From Lichenicoccus sp965213775 (GTDB taxonomy: Bacteria; Pseudomonadota; Alphaproteobacteria; Acetobacterales; Acetobacteraceae), in the NCBI GenBank assembly GCA_965213775.1, contig CBDCAC010000004.1:682001-746000 (forward strand): a stretch of 64,000 bases of DNA, given 5' to 3'. This document shows, piece after piece, positions 40,848-47,578 of this stretch. Under the pieces are notes generated by a model. The model was not told the DNA's origin. It searched no databases and worked only from the letters and a program-made list of their open reading frames with translations. Within the stretch, counting starts at the first letter, position 1. Every line of letters starts with the position of its first letter. The translations under genes were made by a program, and so were the position numbers.

Positions 40848-41153
40848 TCAGAAGCCAACCAGGAGCGTATCGAGCGCACGCATGATGTCGTCTCCACGCG
40901 CCGCAAGTGAGACGACCGGCGCTCTAAGCTCTCGGGCCGGAACGGCCGCGATGAACTGCGTCAGCATTACGTGCGGTTCCCCATCGATCTCGAAGACCGG
41001 GTTCAGGTTGCGCGCCGGCTTCGGCGCGATCGCTGGCAAAAGCAAGGGCGCGACGACACGGGTGCTGAGGTCGTGGAGCAGATCGGCTTGGACATCGATG
41101 ACATAGCCGTCGCCGTCCGAGCCTGGACGAGAATAGACATCGAAGCGCGCCAT
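40848..41153 (-). CDS. ccdB: CcdB-family toxin
   Basis: 101-residue protein, the same length as the F-plasmid gyrase poison. The N-terminal MARFDVYSRPG, YVIDVQADLL and VVAPLLLPAIAP follow the CcdB fold. In F CcdB the last three residues (WGI) are needed to poison gyrase; here the tail is LVGF, so toxicity is not certain. The ATG overlaps the ccdA stop by one base (TGATG), the usual arrangement. Confidence 0.85.
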   Translation of the reverse strand: MARFDVYSRPGSDGDGYVIDVQADLLHDLSTRVVAPLLLPAIAPKPARNLNPVFEIDGEPHVMLTQFIAAVPARELRAPVVSLAARGDDIMRALDTLLVGF

Positions 41154-41398
41154 CAGAACTGCCGGAACTCCGCCAGCGGGATGCCGTGTCGTTCGACATA
41201 CTCATTGGAAGACGCGATAGCGTCACGGTTCTCCTCGAGCCACTGCGCTCGTCGGGCGCGGGCGATCTCGGCCTTCAGACCCAGCTCGCAAGCCTGGGAG
41301 ACGTTCAGGCTCAGCTTCCGGGCGTCGGCGAGCAGATCGGCCGGCAGAGTGACGTTGGTGGCTTGCCGGGGCGTGTGCTTGATGGCAGGGCGCGACAT
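41153..41398 (-). CDS. ccdA: CcdA-family antitoxin
   Basis: 81-residue antitoxin. The ribbon-helix-helix DNA-binding part is TNVTLPADLLADARKLSLNVSQ, and the C-terminal toxin-binding tail contains WLEENRDAIASSNEYVERHG and ends LAEFRQF, all typical of CcdA. The ATG at 41398 has AGGAG upstream. It likely autorepresses the ccdAB operon from the divergent region upstream, where the 41490-41519 inverted repeat is a candidate operator. Confidence 0.87.
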   Translation of the reverse strand: MSRPAIKHTPRQATNVTLPADLLADARKLSLNVSQACELGLKAEIARARRAQWLEENRDAIASSNEYVERHGIPLAEFRQF

Positions 41399-41489
41399 GG
41401 GTGGTTCTCCTGAGGCACCTCGGAGCCTAGCAGGTTTCATGCGCATTGTCATGCGCATTGGTTGGGGCCGCTTCTGTCTTCACCTCTCT

Positions 41490-41519
41490 TACATACGATA
41501 AAGGACATTATCGTATGTA
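41490..41519. promoter_or_regulatory. Perfect 11-bp inverted repeat (operator 1)
   Basis: TACATACGATA-aaggacat-TATCGTATGTA: perfect 11-bp arms, 8-base spacer. It lies 92 bases upstream of ccdA and 52 bases upstream of DUF4160. It is likely a dimeric repressor site, either for CcdA or for the DUF4160/DUF2442 module. Confidence 0.65.
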
Positions 41520-41533
41520 CCGTCTACGGCTTA

Positions 41534-41562
41534 GGGTTGAATAACCCATCCGCTTGGGTTAT
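41534..41562. promoter_or_regulatory. Overlapping AACCC/GGGTT inverted repeats (operator 2)
   Basis: Three half-sites alternate in orientation: GGGTT (41534), ATAACCC (41541-41547) and GGGTTAT (41556-41562). The last two form a perfect 7-bp inverted repeat with an 8-base spacer, ending 8 bases before the DUF4160 ATG. The sequence differs from operator 1, so a second regulator is implied. The location would block the ribosome site or promoter of the DUF4160-TIR-caspase operon. Confidence 0.6.
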
Positions 41563-41570
41563 GTTTAGCC

Positions 41571-41819
41571 ATGGTCACCGTGCTACGCGCTGACGGTCTT
41601 CGCCTCGTCATCTACCTGAACGACCACCAGCCGGCGCATGCCCACGTGTTTGGAGACGGCGAGGTGAAGATCAACCTGCTCGGATCAGACAATAAGCCGG
41701 AGCTGGTATGGGCCGACAGTGCGACCCGAAGTAAGGTGCGCCGCGCCATGCACCTTGTTATCGAACACCAAGTGGCCCTGCTGCAGCGATGGGAAGAGAT
41801 CCATGGTCGAACTTACTGA
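41571..41819 (+). CDS. DUF4160 protein
   Basis: 82-residue protein of the DUF4160 family: VLRADGLRLVIYLNDH, PAHAHVFGDGEVKI and RRAMHLVIEHQVALLQRW are characteristic, including the conserved HAHV. DUF4160 genes commonly precede DUF2442 genes and the pair is suspected to be a toxin-antitoxin-like module; the biochemical role is unknown. The gene overlaps the next by 17 bases. Here its partner has become the N-terminal part of a TIR protein. Confidence 0.85.
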   Translation: MVTVLRADGLRLVIYLNDHQPAHAHVFGDGEVKINLLGSDNKPELVWADSATRSKVRRAMHLVIEHQVALLQRWEEIHGRTY

Positions 41820-42681
41820 CCCCCAGATCGATGCCGCTCTTGAGCGAGGCCGCGCGACCCCCCTGACCGAGCCTCGTGCTGTGAGCTGTCGCTATGATCG
41901 CGCCGCGGAGCGCGTTGTTGTTGAGCTCGCCAACGGATGCGTCTTCGCATTTCCGCCGAACTTGGCCGAAGAGCTAGACGGCGCAACCGCCGAGCAGCTT
42001 GCTCAGGTTGAGATCCTCGGTATGGGTACAGGCCTGCATTGGGAAGCGCTTGATGCGGATCTCTCGGTTCCCGGGCTTCTCGCCGGTCTGTTTGGGACAC
42101 GGGCATATATGGCCCGGCAAGGCGGACGGAGGACCTCTGCAGCCAAGGCTGCCGCCGCCCGATCAAATGGATCTAAAGGAGGACGTCCTCGTAAAACGTC
42201 ACGTGACCCGGCCAGCACGACTTATACACGTCCTAGTCATGTCATCGATCTTGATCGTACCGTCGCTGAATATCAGACTGAAACTTCGGGCTGGGTAAAA
42301 GGACACCTTCATATAGCTGATAAGCGAGTTTTTGTAGCCTTCGCTATCGAGGACGAACGCCAACGCAACTTACTTAAAGGGCAATCTCTGCATCCCAAGT
42401 CGACGTTTGAGTATGTCGACCTGTCCGTTAAGGAATCCTACGAGACGGGCTGGAAGGAAAAGGTGCGGACGCGCATCAAAGGCTGTCATGGGGTTATCGC
42501 CCTGGTCAGCAAGAACTCCTCCGCCTCAAGCGGGCAGAAGTGGGAGATCGCCTGCGCACAGGAAGAGAAAAAGCCGATCCTAGGGATCCGGGCCTACTCG
42601 GATGACAAGAGTACGATCGCTCGGATCACAGTAAAGGATTGGACCAAGGACAACCTCACGAACTTCATCGACGAACTGTGA
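41803..42681 (+). CDS. DUF2442-TIR fusion protein (candidate type IV Thoeris TIR component)
   Basis: 292 residues. Residues 1-~130 are a complete DUF2442 protein (FAFPPNLAEELDGA, GTGLHWEALDADLSVPGLL) with its usual basic C-terminal tail (KAAAARSNGSKGGRPRK). After a ~40-residue linker comes a ThsB-like TIR domain (~174-292): KRVFVAFAIEDE, YETGWKEKVRTRIKGCHGVI, and QKWEIACA with E248 the candidate catalytic Glu. No ATG, GTG or TTG occurs in frame between codon 104 and the TIR domain, so it must be made as a fusion. TIR enzymes of this kind turn NAD+ into cyclic ADP-ribose signals. The next gene is a caspase-like protease seven bases away. Codons in the TIR half are visibly richer in A/T. Confidence 0.8.
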   Translation: MVELTDPQIDAALERGRATPLTEPRAVSCRYDRAAERVVVELANGCVFAFPPNLAEELDGATAEQLAQVEILGMGTGLHWEALDADLSVPGLLAGLFGTRAYMARQGGRRTSAAKAAAARSNGSKGGRPRKTSRDPASTTYTRPSHVIDLDRTVAEYQTETSGWVKGHLHIADKRVFVAFAIEDERQRNLLKGQSLHPKSTFEYVDLSVKESYETGWKEKVRTRIKGCHGVIALVSKNSSASSGQKWEIACAQEEKKPILGIRAYSDDKSTIARITVKDWTKDNLTNFIDEL

Positions 42682-42688
42682 GAAGAAA

Positions 42689-43654
42689 GTGCGCAAGGCC
42701 CTCGTCGTCGGGATCGATCACTACGAGCATATCAGGTGCTTGTGTAGTTGCGTTAATGACGCCTACGGCGTCAAAACGCAACTCGAGCGCAATGCCGATG
42801 GATCTCCCAACTTCGATGTGAGGCTAATGGTATCGACGAGTTCGGGCTCAATGGTCAGCCGAAAGCAGTTGAAGGAGGCCGTGCAAGCCCTTTTCAGCTC
42901 CGACGACGAGATCGCACTCCTTTACTTCGCAGGGCACGGGCACGTGGAGGCGACCGGCGGCTACATTTGCAGCAGCGGGGTTGAAGACGGCGACGGAGAG
43001 CTGCCTCTACCGGAAATCATCGCACTGGCGAAGGCCAGCCCTGCGCGAAATAAGATAATTATCCTTGATAGCTGCCACAGCGGTGCTGCAGGCGACGATA
43101 CACTCAACTCCGGTGTGGCCGAGATTTCTGAAGGCATGACGATCCTTACGGCGTCAGCTAAACAGCAATACGCTGAGAAAACGAATGGAGGCAGCGTATT
43201 CACAAACCTTTTAATCGATGCACTTGCGGGCGGGGCCGCCAATCTCATGGGCGACATCACGCCCGGCGGTGTCTACGCGCACATCGACCACTCGCTCGGC
43301 CGCTGGAAGCAGCGGCCGGTGTTCAAGACCAACGTTAAGACCTTTGTCTCACTTAAGAAGGTCGTCCCGCCAATCGACCCCGCAATCCGGCGCCGATTGC
43401 CCGACTTTTTCTCTACTGCCGAGTCTCAGCTGCAGCTCGACCCGGCCTTCGAGCCGGAACAGCCGAGCCCGGGCCCAGACGCTGATCCTAATAAGACAGA
43501 GATTTTTTCAATGCTTCAGAAGATGAACCGGGTGGGGCTCCTCAAGCCCGTGCACGCGACGCACATGTATAATGCGGCAATTGAGTCCGACTCCGTGCGT
43601 CTCACGGCGCTTGGGGAGCATTATCGCCGGCTAGCTGAAGACAATGTAATTTAG
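42689..43654 (+). CDS. Caspase-like (C14) protease, candidate TIR-signal effector
   Basis: 321-residue protease. The caspase p20-like domain starts KALVVGIDHYEH; the catalytic dyad is His83 in YFAGHGH and Cys129 in ILDSCHSGA. A C-terminal module (~270-321) with MNRVGLLKPVHATHMYNAA and RLTALGEHYRRL is shared by many bacterial caspase-like proteins and is a plausible ligand-sensing part. Start GTG 42689 follows AGAAG and lies 7 bases after the TIR stop. A TIR next to a caspase is the composition reported for type IV Thoeris, where the TIR-made N7-cADPR activates the protease to degrade host proteins during phage infection. Activation here is inferred, not shown. Confidence 0.82.
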   Translation: MRKALVVGIDHYEHIRCLCSCVNDAYGVKTQLERNADGSPNFDVRLMVSTSSGSMVSRKQLKEAVQALFSSDDEIALLYFAGHGHVEATGGYICSSGVEDGDGELPLPEIIALAKASPARNKIIILDSCHSGAAGDDTLNSGVAEISEGMTILTASAKQQYAEKTNGGSVFTNLLIDALAGGAANLMGDITPGGVYAHIDHSLGRWKQRPVFKTNVKTFVSLKKVVPPIDPAIRRRLPDFFSTAESQLQLDPAFEPEQPSPGPDADPNKTEIFSMLQKMNRVGLLKPVHATHMYNAAIESDSVRLTALGEHYRRLAEDNVI

Positions 43655-43672
43655 GCCGTATGTCAGATATTT

Positions 43673-44649
43673 GGTTCTGTCAGCGCTCGCGCCAGACAAC
43701 CAAACGGTCCTCATAAGAGCTTGCTGGGTCACGCGTTCTGCATGACCCCGGGCGCAACGCGGGCACTTCTTGCGAAGCGGAAGAGGCGGAGGGACGCAGA
43801 GACGGCCTGGTTGTGACGGCGTTGAGGACGGAGAAGGTTGCGGAGTTCGCCGTGCTCGCAGCAGAAGCGGCCGGCCGCGTCATGGCTCTTGAAGCCGCGC
43901 ATGCATCGGATCCGGCCCTTGATGCCGCGATGGTCCTGTTCAAGCCGGTTGTTGAGGTAAGCGCTGGTGCGATGCTGGACGGTCTTGCCAAGCACGCTGC
44001 GGATCGCCCTCGGGTAGGAGCCGTGGCCGTCTGTCGTCACCCGCTCGGGCTTGTATCCCATGACTGCTCGCGCCGAGCGGAAGAACGCCTTGGCCGCCTG
44101 CATATCGCGGCGCTCGCTCAGCAGCGCGTCGATCAGGTTCCCGTCCCGGTCGATCGCCCGGTAAAGGTAGCACCAGCAACCGCGGACCTTCAGGTAGGTT
44201 TCGTCGACATGCCAGCTCACGCCGGATCCGCGCCGCGTGCCATGCCGGCGCTTGCGCAGCGCGTCGCCCATCACCGGCAGCAGCTTCGCCTCCCGATCCC
44301 GAACGGCCTTGTGGCTGACCTCGATCCCGCGCAGCGCCATGATCTCGCTCAGGTCGCGCAGGGTCAGCCGGCAGCGGAGCCGGCAGAACACCACGAAGGC
44401 GATGATATCGCTGGGCAGGCAGGTGCGGTTCAGCACGCCGGCGCTGCGCTCGTTGAACTGCCGCCCGCAGGTCCGGCAGCGGAACCGCCGGCAGCCGCGA
44501 GCCGTGACCTCGAGCCGCTCGGACACCGCACTCGAGCCACAGCACACGCCGTTCATCTCGATATCCCGCCCCACGCCATGTTTGACGACGCTACGTCAGC
44601 CACCTAACGGCTACCAGATCCATCCACTGGCGCGAGGGCTGACAGAACC
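43673..44649. mobile_element. IS6-family insertion sequence
   Basis: 977-bp element with ~23-bp terminal inverted repeats: left GGTTCTGTCAGCGCTCGCGC..., right complement GGTTCTGTCAGCCCTCGCGC..., one mismatch. It encodes one intact transposase on the minus strand. The flanking octamers (GTCAGATATT side versus ATCGAGCG side) do not match, so no 8-bp target duplication is present, suggesting an IS6-mediated deletion or recombination. It lies 18 bases after the caspase gene. Confidence 0.8.
43729..44574 (-). CDS. IS6-family transposase
   Basis: 281-residue DDE recombinase. An N-terminal zinc-finger-like region (FRCRTCGRQF) precedes the DDE domain with WHVDETYLKV, TTDGHGSYPRAI and LEQDHRGIK supplying D, D and E; GFKSHDAAGRF is also typical of IS6/IS240 enzymes. 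It appears intact and could be active. The size is slightly above the ~235-residue IS26 enzyme because of the extra N-terminus and C-terminus. Confidence 0.88.
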   Translation of the reverse strand: MGRDIEMNGVCCGSSAVSERLEVTARGCRRFRCRTCGRQFNERSAGVLNRTCLPSDIIAFVVFCRLRCRLTLRDLSEIMALRGIEVSHKAVRDREAKLLPVMGDALRKRRHGTRRGSGVSWHVDETYLKVRGCWCYLYRAIDRDGNLIDALLSERRDMQAAKAFFRSARAVMGYKPERVTTDGHGSYPRAIRSVLGKTVQHRTSAYLNNRLEQDHRGIKGRIRCMRGFKSHDAAGRFCCEHGELRNLLRPQRRHNQAVSASLRLFRFARSARVAPGVMQNA

Positions 44650-44787
44650 ATCGAGCGCACCTTCGCGTGGATCAACCGCTTCCGCCGGCTCGTCACCCGC
44701 TACGAGCGCAGAAGCAATATCCACTACGCCTTCACAGCGCTCGCCTGCTCGCTCATCTGCTTCAACAAGCTTCAAGGTAGGTTTTGA
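44650..44787 (+). pseudogene. IS5-family transposase, 3' fragment
   Basis: 45 codons of the extreme C-terminus of an IS427/IS5-type transposase: IERTFAWINRFRRLVTRYER, then ALACSLICFNKLQGRF and TGA at 44785-44787, followed by GTTTTGAAAGGCGCTC-like end sequence. It begins at the exact right end of the IS6 element; the rest of the gene is not on the other side, so everything between was lost. Confidence 0.75.
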
Positions 44788-45104
44788 AAGGCGCTCTTAG
44801 CGGGCGAGCTGACCGCCGACGAGAACGATTGCATCTGCGCAACGAGGCACTGGAATGAGACAATCGCACGCGACCTGATTTGACCGTCACCAGCCGCTCG
44901 CGAGCATGCGTGAATGGCGGACAAACTTCCGGACAGAGATACTGATACGACAGTTGGATTTTACATCGGAGACACGCTCTGTCGGGCTATGGCCTGATAA
45001 GCGCGTAGAAGCCGAACTGAACGAGGATATGGGCGATCTGGGCTCAGAGCCTCGCTAACTGAAGATTTTGGTTGGAATGTTAAGTCCCGTGCCGGAGCCG
45101 CCTC
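44788..45104. other. 317-bp region without a supported gene
   Basis: It follows the IS5 fragment and precedes the truncated oxidase gene. It contains the IS5 end and presumably the native promoter of the oxidase (AT-rich GATTTTGGTTGGAATGTTAA shortly before the start). No coding sequence, RNA or repeat can be supported. Confidence 0.35.
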
Positions 45105-45956
45105 ATGCAACGCTACGATGTTATCGTGATCGGGATCGGTGGCATGGGGTCCGCCGCACTCTGGCAGGTGGCGCAACGTGGTCAGCGCGTACTTGGCCTG
45201 GAGCGCTTTGACCTCGGCCATGCCATGGGATCATCTCATGGCCTGAACCGGATCATACGCCTGGCTTACTTCGAACATGCCGACTACATCCCGCTGCTCA
45301 GGCGGGCCTACCAGCTCTGGCGCCAAACCGAACAGGCGGCAGGGATCCGGTTGCTGACGGTGACCGGCCGGCTCGATCTAGGTCCGCATGATAGCCGGAT
45401 CGTGCGTGGCGCCTTGGCCAGTTGCCGGCAGCATGACCTGCCGCATGAGGTTCTAAATGGCATCGAACTTATGCGTCGGTATCCCGGCTATCGGATACCA
45501 AGTGACTTCGTGGCCGTTTATCAGCGTGACGCCGGATTTATCGCCTCGGAGGCGGCCATCCTTGCGCACGCGTCGCTTGCCAGTGCTGCCGGCGCGCAGA
45601 TCCGGTGCCGCGAGCGGGTCCTTACCCTGGAGCAGCGCGATGGTCACGTCGTTGTGGTCACTGACCAGGCACGTTACCTGGCAGGCAAGGTCATCGCCTC
45701 GGCCGGCGGCTGGATCGGCGACCTGATTCCGCGCCTCCGCCATGAGGCCGTGCCAGAACGCCAAGTGCTCGGCTGGTTCCAGCCTAGAAACCCCGAGCTG
45801 TTCACCCCGGAGAGGTTCCCGGTCTCGAACCTGCTCAGTCCGATGGGCCATTACTACCAGTTGCCGACTTGGGGGATACCCGGTCTCAAGATCGGCCTCT
45901 ATCACCATCGTTTGCAGGAAGCCGCTTTAGGCAGCTTGGCTTGGACATTCTGTTGA
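45105..45956 (+). pseudogene. FAD-dependent oxidase (sarcosine / N-methyltryptophan oxidase-like), 3' truncated
   Basis: The first ~270 of about 390 residues of a monomeric sarcosine oxidase-type flavoenzyme. The FAD motif is VIVIGIGGMGSAALW; GLERFDLGHAMGSSHGLNR is typical of MSOX/SolA, and ASAGGWIGDLIPRL marks the second FAD region. Similarity stops after GLKIGLYHHR, and the frame ends 15 codons later in unrelated sequence just before a Tn3-family gene. The C-terminal third, including flavin-linkage and active-site residues, is gone. Confidence 0.75.
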
Positions 45957-46021
45957 CAGTTCCCGGTTCGTCTAACGGACAGGCACTGTAGCGTCCCGTC
46001 CTTTGTTGAAGGAGGACTGGG

Positions 46022-46694
46022 ATGGCACGACGCAGGCTGCTGGGCGACGAGCAATGGGCGGCGCTGTTCGCCCTGCCCGCGGGCGAACGCGACGTGGTGC
46101 GCCACTGCACGCTGACTTCCGACGACCTGGCGCTGGTCGCGGCCAAGCGCAGCGCGCCCAACCGGCTCGCCTATGCCCTGCTCCTCTGCGCCCTGCGCCA
46201 TCCGGGTCGCGCCCTGGAACCCGGCGAGAGGCCGCCCGCCCCCATGGTCGCTTTTGTCGCGCCAGCTCGGCATCGACCCGGCCGTCCTCGCTACCGGGCC
46301 CGACCGTCCCCAGACCCGGCGCGAGCAGCTGGTCGAGCTGATGCGCCGCGGCGGCTTCCAGGGCTTCGGCCGGGCCGAGGCCCGCGACCTCGTCACTTGG
46401 CTCACGCCCGTGACCCAGGCCAACCGAAAGCCTGGCCAGCTTGCCGGCCTGCTGGTCGAGGAACTGCGGCGCCGACGCATTCTGCTGCCGACGCCCAGGG
46501 TGCTGGAGCTGGTGATCCACCACGCCCGCATCCGGGCCGAACGGGCCCTGCACCGGGCCCTGATCGACGGCATGGGCCCGGTGCAACTGGCCGCGCTGGA
46601 CGAGCTGCTTGCCGTTCCGGCCGACGGCGCCGGGCCTTCCCCGATCGCGTGGCTGCGCCAACCGCCGGGCTCACCCGCCCGAACTGGCGGCTGA
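46022..46694 (+). pseudogene. Tn3-family transposase, N-terminal fragment with frameshift
   Basis: The N-terminal (DUF4158) part of a Tn3-type transposase: MARRRLLGDEQWAALFALP after a GGAGG ribosome site, then LALVAAKRSAPNRLAYALLL. The frame changes near 46252-46262 (GTCGCGCCAGCTC) to RQLGIDPAVLAT, consistent with a 2-base loss. It continues to about WLRQPPGSPA and then runs into the reverse strand of a plasmid-like gene. About 750 residues with the catalytic domain are missing. Confidence 0.8.
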
Positions 46695-46776
46695 GGATTT
46701 CGAGCACCTTGCTGGTGTAGCCGCAGGTCTTCTCGAGGTGGCCGGGCAGCGCGGTCATGTTCAGAACGGCGGCCAT
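46683..46776 (-). pseudogene. 5' fragment of unknown plasmid-type gene, cut by Tn3 debris
   Basis: A minus-strand start (ATG 46776, AGGAG upstream) encodes about 31 sensible residues (MAAVLNMTALPGHLEKTCGY, SKVLEILSRQFG) before the frame enters antisense Tn3 sequence. It lies downstream of ssb in the same direction and was probably part of that operon. The product is not recognised. Confidence 0.5.
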
Positions 46777-46799
46777 CGTGTTGGCTCCTGTGAACGGCG

Positions 46800-46826
46800 A
46801 ACGCCGCGCGGGAGCCGCGCGGCGTT
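46800..46826. terminator. 11-bp GC hairpin downstream of ssb
   Basis: AACGCCGCGCG-ggagc-CGCGCGGCGTT, a perfect 11-bp stem. It lies 51 bases after the ssb stop on the minus strand. There is no T-run, so it is a weak or factor-assisted terminator, or an mRNA-stabilising hairpin. Confidence 0.45.
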
Positions 46827-46877
46827 GATGGGATCGAGGGACGATGTTGGAAGCCCTGTGCCGGGCGTGGCGGCGGC

Positions 46878-47309
46878 CTAGAACGGCACCTCGTCGCCAA
46901 GGTCGCCGCCGCCCTGGTTGTCGGCGTGGCCGCCGTTGCCATTCCGGTTCTGGCCGCCGTTGCCGTCGAGCATGAGGAGCTTGCCAATGTACGGCTGCAG
47001 GACGATCTCGGTGGTGTACTTGTCCTGGCCGGACTGATCGGTCCACTTGGGCGTCTGCAGCGCACCCTCGAGGTAGACCTTGCTACCCTTCTTCAAGTAC
47101 TGCTCGACCACGCCTGAGAGACCGTCACCGAAGATCGTGATGCGGTGCCACTCGGTGCGCTCCTTGCGCTCGCCGCTGGCGCGGTCCTTCCAGGTCTCGC
47201 TCGTGGCGAGGGTGAAGCTGGCGATCTTGTCGCCGGTCTGGGTGCTGCGGATCTCCGGGTCCTTGCCGAGGTTGCCGATCAGCGTGACCTTGTTGAGGCT
47301 TCCAGCCAT
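46878..47309 (-). CDS. ssb: Single-stranded DNA-binding protein (plasmid-type)
   Basis: 143-residue SSB. The OB fold starts LNKVTLIGNLGKDPEIR, with TEWHRITIFG and KGSKVYLEGAL in order; a Gly/Asn-rich linker follows and the tail DLGDEVPF is the acidic interaction tip. It binds ssDNA as a tetramer during replication, repair or conjugation. Its surroundings (ParB-domain gene, PP-loop gene) suggest a plasmid-borne or ICE-borne copy rather than the housekeeping one. Confidence 0.92.
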   Translation of the reverse strand: MAGSLNKVTLIGNLGKDPEIRSTQTGDKIASFTLATSETWKDRASGERKERTEWHRITIFGDGLSGVVEQYLKKGSKVYLEGALQTPKWTDQSGQDKYTTEIVLQPYIGKLLMLDGNGGQNRNGNGGHADNQGGGDLGDEVPF

Positions 47310-47578
47310 GATCTCGTTCTTTCATCTCACCCAGAGGAGGCTTCGGGCCGATGCCGTCAGCGTCCTCTCGTGTGCGGCCGAGAGGAACCGGCGGGATGAG
47401 CGGGACCACGGCGTGCGCAGCACGGGACCGGAGCCACGCGCAGCGCAGCGAGCATGGCGAGGACCCACCCGTTGTCGCGATCAGCGCGGCGGTTCAGGAC
47501 GCATCAGAACACGAGAGGGCGCGACGGCATCGGCGCGGAGGACACTCCCCATTCCCCCTTTTCCCCTCTCCCATCTCC

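Noticed and set aside
40848..41398. ccdAB as a housekeeping plasmid-addiction module indicating that the window is a plasmid
   Set aside because: The window also contains ubiA, rsmE, gshA and cyoABCD, so a chromosomal location with inserted mobile DNA fits better.
44961..45221. Minus-strand 86-codon frame over the oxidase start
   Set aside because: It overlaps the FAD-binding motif of the plus-strand oxidase and has no recognisable features.
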